In this document: piece after piece, positions 14,637 to 18,209 of the stretch
How positions within the stretch are numbered: the stretch's first letter is position 1
How the letters are laid out: the number at the start of each line of letters is the position of its first letter
Assembly: GCA_016297555.1 (NCBI GenBank)
Contig: JAEDGK010000034.1
Location: forward strand, 1-18,209
DNA: 18,209 nucleotides
From: Clostridiaceae bacterium
Lineage (GTDB): Bacteria; Bacillota; Clostridia; Oscillospirales; Acutalibacteraceae
Direction: 5' to 3'
The notes under the pieces: generated by a model
Told to the model about the DNA's origin: nothing
Databases searched by the model: none
What the model saw: only the letters and a program-made list of their open reading frames with translations
Translations under genes and position numbers: made by a program

Positions 14637-15653
14637 TTATTGGCAGCTTCTGACCGCTTCATAGGCCATCTGCGGATAGTCGGTCATTACACAGTCTGCT
14701 CCGTTCTCGGTCAGCAATTTTACATCCTCGGCTTCGTTTATCGTCCAATACTGAACGGCAATATCATATTTATGAGCATAGTTTATTAGCTGCCTTGTGC
14801 CGAGATTTATGAAATTATTCATTGCGCTTTTGCCGTAGGGTATCTGAAGCGCAACATAGGAAACATCAAGGTCATTAAGATCCCAATTCATTCTGCAATA
14901 AATATAGAATTGAAGCACCTCAACCACTCCCGCAGAGCGAGGCATATCGGGATATTTTTTCTCCATATAAAGCGAAACATCGGGTTGGAAGGTTGCCCAG
15001 ATAACTCTGTCCTTCATTCCGCGCTCGTCAACTATCGAATAAAGCTTATCGGCGGCTTTCATTCCGTCCGTGCCCTTGCTCTTGATTTCAATGATATATC
15101 TGTATTTTTTGCCGTCGCTGTGCGATTCGATATAATCGATTATCGATTCGCAGGTGGCAACCTTTAAATTATAAGGGATATCGTCGCCGCGCAGTCCGCG
15201 GTAAGGATATTCGCCGTCAATGCAGAAGTTTTCACCGAGGTTTAAAACCTGAGCTTCTTCAAAGGTCAGCTCCGAAGCATAAACATTCTCTCTGCCGAAT
15301 TCCTCAACTGCATTTGATGTTTCGTCATATGTAAGGTTATGAAGCAGAATAAGCTCGCCGTCTGCGGTTATCTGAACATCAAATTCAAAGGTATCAACGC
15401 CGAGCGTTTCTTTTTCCTCAATAACCTTTTCAAACGCCATAAGCGTGTTCTGCGGAGCAATTCCCGCTCCCGACCTGTGGGCGGAAACATCGGGATTTTT
15501 ATACTCATTGATATAAGGGTTTTGGGCGTTTTCATTAACAATAACGGGCGTGCCCGGCTTATCCGCCGCTCCCATATTAAGCATCAGCGGAATTATCACC
15601 ACGATAGCCAAAATCGAATGATAAATGTTTCTCAGGGTCAAAAAAATCTGCAT
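14637..15653 (-). CDS. Membrane-anchored glycerophosphodiester phosphodiesterase
   Basis: The product is 338 residues: a short N-terminus, one membrane helix at about residues 10-29 (IYHSILAIVVIIPLMLNMG), then a GDPD TIM-barrel. The catalytic set is visible: H59-R60 in SAHRSGAGIAPQNTLMAFEKV, E90 and D92 in TFEFDVQ, and H105 in ILLHNLTYD. The C-terminal part has the usual WTINEAEDVKLLTENGADCVMTDYP, where the family's last strand enters the active site. Such enzymes split glycerophosphodiesters into sn-glycerol 3-phosphate and an alcohol. The anchor suggests the catalytic domain sits outside the membrane, acting on lipid-derived or teichoic-acid-like substrates; substrate is not shown by sequence. 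The start ATG has AGGAG 8 nt upstream. The gene has its own promoter and terminator. The glycine of the common HRG motif is serine here. Confidence 0.92.
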   Translation of the reverse strand: MQIFLTLRNIYHSILAIVVIIPLMLNMGAADKPGTPVIVNENAQNPYINEYKNPDVSAHRSGAGIAPQNTLMAFEKVIEEKETLGVDTFEFDVQITADGELILLHNLTYDETSNAVEEFGRENVYASELTFEEAQVLNLGENFCIDGEYPYRGLRGDDIPYNLKVATCESIIDYIESHSDGKKYRYIIEIKSKGTDGMKAADKLYSIVDERGMKDRVIWATFQPDVSLYMEKKYPDMPRSAGVVEVLQFYIYCRMNWDLNDLDVSYVALQIPYGKSAMNNFINLGTRQLINYAHKYDIAVQYWTINEAEDVKLLTENGADCVMTDYPQMAYEAVRSCQ

Positions 15654-15688
15654 TCCGTTTTCTCCTTTAAATAATAATTATACGGTTT

Positions 15689-15717
15689 ATTATATGTTAT
15701 CTTTTTCTTTATTTCAA
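15689..15717 (-). promoter_or_regulatory. Sigma-A promoter of the GDPD gene
   Basis: Minus-strand TTGAAA (15717-15712), a 17-nt spacer and a perfect TATAAT (15694-15689) lie 36 nt upstream of the start codon. The upstream DNA is A-rich, as in strong Firmicute promoters. Confidence 0.8.
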
Positions 15718-15752
15718 TCCATAAATTTACAGATTTGTCCCATTTATGAATT

Positions 15753-15787
15753 AAAAAATCCCTCCGCTCAAAACGAAGGGATTTTTT
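15753..15787. terminator. Bidirectional intrinsic terminator ending the TPM/DUF6935 unit
   Basis: AAAAAATCCCT (15753-15763) pairs with AGGGATTTTTT (15777-15787), and two more pairs extend the stem, one of them a wobble with an adjacent G-C. A run of T follows in either direction. It lies 13 nt after the stop codon of the DUF6935-like gene and precedes the GDPD promoter. Confidence 0.88.
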
Positions 15788-15799
15788 ATCATCAAATCG

Positions 15800-16387
15800 T
15801 CACGCCCAAGGATTTGCGCTTTCGGGCTGACGGATATCCGCGAGCAAAAACTGCTCCCATAAATACCACTTGCCGTCCTTGGCTTCTCTGAGCTGAATTG
15901 GTCTCGGGCTGTCCGCTCCTCCCGAGGGAATAAACAGCTTAACATAGCCCTGCGAATCATATGAATGAGGGTTTTCGCTGACGGTCACCGTATAAGGCTC
16001 AGAGGGCTGATAGTCATTTTGAGGCGTTGCGCCTGCAAAATATGAGCGCGGAACATAGTCCTTGCTGCGAAACCTGTCGGCAATAAACTGCTTATCTATG
16101 CCATTCATTGGTCTGGGACCTCTGAGATAATCAAGCATTTCATAGCAAAGTTCTTTGCTTTGAGGATAAAAGCAGAGTGCAAGAACCGTCAAGGCAGCCG
16201 TGTCAAAGGGAGTTGAAAGAGCCGCCTGCGGCAGAGCCTTGAATTCTTCAACGCTTGAAGGCAGGGAGTGAAAAACCACCTTTTCGGTTTTACAGCCTAT
16301 ATTCTGCGCCGCCTTGGTAACGGTTTCTTTTACCGCCTGCGTAACAGTTGATTTCGCCTTGCTTTTCAGCATATCGAAAAGTGCCAT
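15800..16387 (-). CDS. DUF6935-like protein of unknown function
   Basis: This 195-residue protein has no signal peptide. An N-terminal amphipathic helix (MALFDMLKSKAKSTVTQAVKETVTKAAQ) is followed by a soluble domain with VVFHSLPSSVEEFKALP, PFDTAALTVLALCFYP, a YLRGPRPMN segment, YVPRSYFAGATPQNDY and a C-terminal SPRPIQLREAKDGKWYLWEQFLLADIRQP. From memory this pattern fits a clostridial family named DUF6935; the biochemical role is unknown. ATG start with AAAGGAG eight bases upstream, 18 nt after the TPM gene, so the two are almost certainly co-transcribed. The helical N-terminus could associate with a membrane or with the TPM partner, which is only a guess. Confidence 0.75.
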   Translation of the reverse strand: MALFDMLKSKAKSTVTQAVKETVTKAAQNIGCKTEKVVFHSLPSSVEEFKALPQAALSTPFDTAALTVLALCFYPQSKELCYEMLDYLRGPRPMNGIDKQFIADRFRSKDYVPRSYFAGATPQNDYQPSEPYTVTVSENPHSYDSQGYVKLFIPSGGADSPRPIQLREAKDGKWYLWEQFLLADIRQPESANPWA

Positions 16388-16405
16388 TGAAACAACTCCT
16401 TTGAT

Positions 16406-17626
16406 TTAAAATGATCTTCCGCTGCCGCCGTGGCTTCTGCCGGACGAGCTTGTGTGGCTTTGGCTTCCGCCAGATGAGTCTGAATCATCTCTCTTTGGCT
16501 TAGGCGTGCTGTAAACTCTTCTGCCGATGAAATTATCGACGCTGCCCGTAACAACCATACTTCCCGCTCTGGTGTAAGCGGTTGCATTTGTCTGCATTCT
16601 GACAGACTTATTCTTTCCTGCAATGCTCTTTATGATAATAAATCCTGCAAGCATTCCGATTACAATGCACATCAAAAGCCATATAAAGCTGACATGGGGT
16701 TTAAGATATTTTTCACCGAGATCGGCATAGGTGTTAAAAGCCGAAGCATAATTCTCGTTTTTGAGGTCATCTATCATTGAGTCAATTATGTTGTCGCAAA
16801 CAACATCATTAAAGGCACTTAAACCCCTGCCGTGGGTTGTGATATGAATCTCTCTGTTGCCCGCCTCGCCGGGCTTATAGAGAACGAGCATTCCGTCATC
16901 ATTCTCGCCGTAGCCGTAGCCGTTGTAATCATAGAAATCGTCGGCATATGCTTCTGCTGTCTTGCCCTCAAGGTCGGGCACGGTCAGAACAGCAAGCTCC
17001 ATTTGGTATTCCTGCGCCAGCATTTCAAGTCTTGCACAAAGGGCATTTTCTTCTTCGGTTGTGAGCAAATCAGCGTTGTCAACAACAAGCGGAAGTGTGC
17101 GCTCAACGGGAACAAACTCTGTTACGGGCTCTTCTTGACGGTCAGACTCTCCGACGGGCGAAGTAACCGGAGAGGAAGAAACTGCACTTTCTAGAACGGT
17201 TTCAACCGCCGCATAATATGAGGAAATGCCGCCGAAATAGGTTTCATTTGAGTTATATGCGTCCCAGATGATATCCATAATCTGCTCGGTGATAACATTT
17301 TCGGCATCTCCCGAAAGGTAGATTGAATACTTTTCTCCGCCGCGATTATCCGTAATCAGAATACCGTTTACTCCGTCTGCCTCGGAATTGTAAAGCGCCT
17401 CCGAATAGTCATAGGTCGAGCCGTCAACATTTTCCGCAATACAGAACATAACGCAATAGCCGTAAAGATTTTCAATTCTGTTTGCCATTGAGTCCAGCTC
17501 GGCTATCTCCTCATATGACAGATAGCCGCCTTCATCAAAAATATGGCTGCTTGCCGCAGATGCGGAAATCACCGCCGAGAAGCAAATAATAAGCGCAAAA
17601 AGGAGCGCAATAATTCTCTTTTTCAT
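16406..17626 (-). CDS. Secreted membrane-anchored protein with two TPM-like domains
   Basis: From the chosen ATG the product is 406 residues. A signal peptide (1-~24, cleavage near SASA) leads to a TPM-like domain at ~28-148 (HIFDEGGYLSYEEIAELDSMANRIE) and, after a Ser/Pro/Glu linker, a second and more typical TPM domain at ~178-308 (LPLVVDNADLLTTEEENALCARLEML; DDGMLVLY; REIHITTHGRG). A membrane helix (~313-333) and a Ser/Gly/His-rich tail ending GRSHGGSGRSF follow, as in many TPM proteins. TPM domains occur in YgcG-like and plant thylakoid PSII-repair proteins; acid phosphatase activity has been claimed for some, but the bacterial role is unclear. An in-frame TTG nine codons upstream (17653) lies inside the previous gene and would put extra residues before the signal peptide; the ATG has GGGGGTG at the right distance. 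Confidence 0.85.
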   Translation of the reverse strand: MKKRIIALLFALIICFSAVISASAASSHIFDEGGYLSYEEIAELDSMANRIENLYGYCVMFCIAENVDGSTYDYSEALYNSEADGVNGILITDNRGGEKYSIYLSGDAENVITEQIMDIIWDAYNSNETYFGGISSYYAAVETVLESAVSSSPVTSPVGESDRQEEPVTEFVPVERTLPLVVDNADLLTTEEENALCARLEMLAQEYQMELAVLTVPDLEGKTAEAYADDFYDYNGYGYGENDDGMLVLYKPGEAGNREIHITTHGRGLSAFNDVVCDNIIDSMIDDLKNENYASAFNTYADLGEKYLKPHVSFIWLLMCIVIGMLAGFIIIKSIAGKNKSVRMQTNATAYTRAGSMVVTGSVDNFIGRRVYSTPKPKRDDSDSSGGSQSHTSSSGRSHGGSGRSF

Positions 17627-17632
17627 TTTCCG

Positions 17633-17639
17633 CACCCCC
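17633..17639 (-). promoter_or_regulatory. Ribosome binding site fixing the TPM gene start
   Basis: GGGGGTG begins directly after the TAA of the upstream gene and is 6 nt from the ATG at 17626-17624. It supports this ATG over the in-frame TTG at 17653, which lies upstream of the stop codon and lacks a comparable site. Confidence 0.75.
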
Positions 17640-18209
17640 TTACAGCAGCTCAATCAGCCATGAAATGCCGTAAAGCAAAGCGCTGATTCCCGCTCCGAGA
17701 AGCAGAGTGGCATTTCTGACGGCTTTTTTATCCGTCGGAATGTCTCCGGCAAATTTGCCCGTCTGGCCGTTCATTGCGAATGTATATTCCTGCCCGTTCC
17801 ACTTCGTTTTCAGAATCCATACGGGATAAAGAGCATATTTATAAAAGCCGTTTGCAATATTAATATAAGTGCTTTTCGGCGTAACGCTTGTATATCCCTG
17901 AACAGTTTCGGCAAATGCGGAGCCTGCGCTGTTCTTTATTCTTTCATTCGCTCTGCCGATGCTTTCATCTGCGCTGACATCATATTTATCGGCAAGATAA
18001 CCCGCAAGATAAGCGGTATTGAAATCAACAGCCTGCGAAACATCAAACGGCTCAATGGATTCCATAAGGTCATCGGGCATTTTTTCAGAGCCGTCAACGG
18101 GCACATTGTCAAAACCTATACTGCCGCTTCTGAAAACATCATAGCTTTCAACTTCGGTGTAATCATAATCGGAGTCAGACCATTTTCTGACCTTTTCCGC
18201 CGAATAGTT
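17640..18209 (-). CDS. C-terminal part of a zinc-ribbon-type membrane protein (5' end outside the window)
   Basis: The frame is open from the window edge to the TAA at 17642-17640, giving 189 residues; a GTG at 18104 is internal, since coding-like sequence continues upstream (KVRKWSDSDYDYTEVESYDVFRSG). Conserved-looking parts are VPVDGSEKMPDDLMESIEPFD, FNTAYLAGYLADKYDV, YALYPVWILKTKWNGQEYTFAMNGQTGKFAGDIP and a C-terminal hydrophobic helix (LLLGAGISALLYGISWLIELL). These match the C-terminal half of clostridial proteins that usually carry a TFIIB-like zinc ribbon at the N-terminus; that part is not in the window, so the zinc ribbon is inferred from family knowledge. It is 13 nt upstream of the TPM gene and presumably heads its operon. 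Confidence 0.7.
   Translation of the reverse strand, partial: NYSAEKVRKWSDSDYDYTEVESYDVFRSGSIGFDNVPVDGSEKMPDDLMESIEPFDVSQAVDFNTAYLAGYLADKYDVSADESIGRANERIKNSAGSAFAETVQGYTSVTPKSTYINIANGFYKYALYPVWILKTKWNGQEYTFAMNGQTGKFAGDIPTDKKAVRNATLLLGAGISALLYGISWLIELL

Noticed and set aside
17627..17653. TTG at 17653 as the start of the TPM gene
   Set aside because: It overlaps the previous gene and would add nine residues before the signal peptide. The ATG at 17626 has GGGGGTG six bases upstream.
1..18209. CRISPR array, tRNA or rRNA gene, insertion sequence
   Set aside because: No regularly spaced repeats, cloverleaf-like segments, rRNA stretches or transposase frames were seen on either strand.

Overview
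All genes in this window lie on the minus strand, so transcription runs from position 18209 towards position 1. The sequence suggests a spore-forming Clostridia-type Firmicute, perhaps a gut Oscillospiraceae/Ruminococcaceae member. The reasons are a clear SpoVAD, strong GGAGG-type ribosome binding sites, a secreted protein with a type I dockerin, and a TPM protein next to a DUF6935-like protein. The lineage is an inference; no rRNA or core marker gene is present.

In transcription order, 18209-15800 carries three closely spaced genes: the C-terminal part of a probable zinc-ribbon membrane protein, a secreted membrane-anchored protein with two TPM-like domains, and a small soluble DUF6935-like protein. 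A bidirectional terminator (15753-15787) closes this unit. Next is a single-gene unit with its own sigma-A promoter, encoding a membrane-anchored glycerophosphodiester phosphodiesterase (15653-14637), ended by a GC-only stem and a U tract (14575-14616).

The third unit is the most striking gene arrangement. spoVAD (14445-13429), a 46-residue one-helix membrane protein (13424-13284) and a 2350-residue cyclic beta-1,2-glucan synthase-like enzyme (13265-6213) are packed with gaps of 4 and 18 nt. A possible forespore (sigma-G-like) promoter precedes spoVAD. If they are co-transcribed, a giant glucan synthase would be made in the developing spore.

From 6212 to 5454 is a long AT-rich gap. Its downstream half holds a near-consensus sigma-A promoter (TTGACA, 17 nt, TATAGT) followed by a roughly 280-nt leader. 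The leader contains two strong hairpins, a predicted three-way junction, and a Shine-Dalgarno-equipped 13-codon reading frame. It precedes a 1678-residue secreted dockerin protein (5453-417) that starts with TTG. The N-terminus of a second secreted protein (256-1) follows and runs off the window.

The best candidates for something undescribed are the spoVAD/small membrane protein/glucan synthase unit and the structured leader. I could not match the leader to any riboswitch or leader class that I know.
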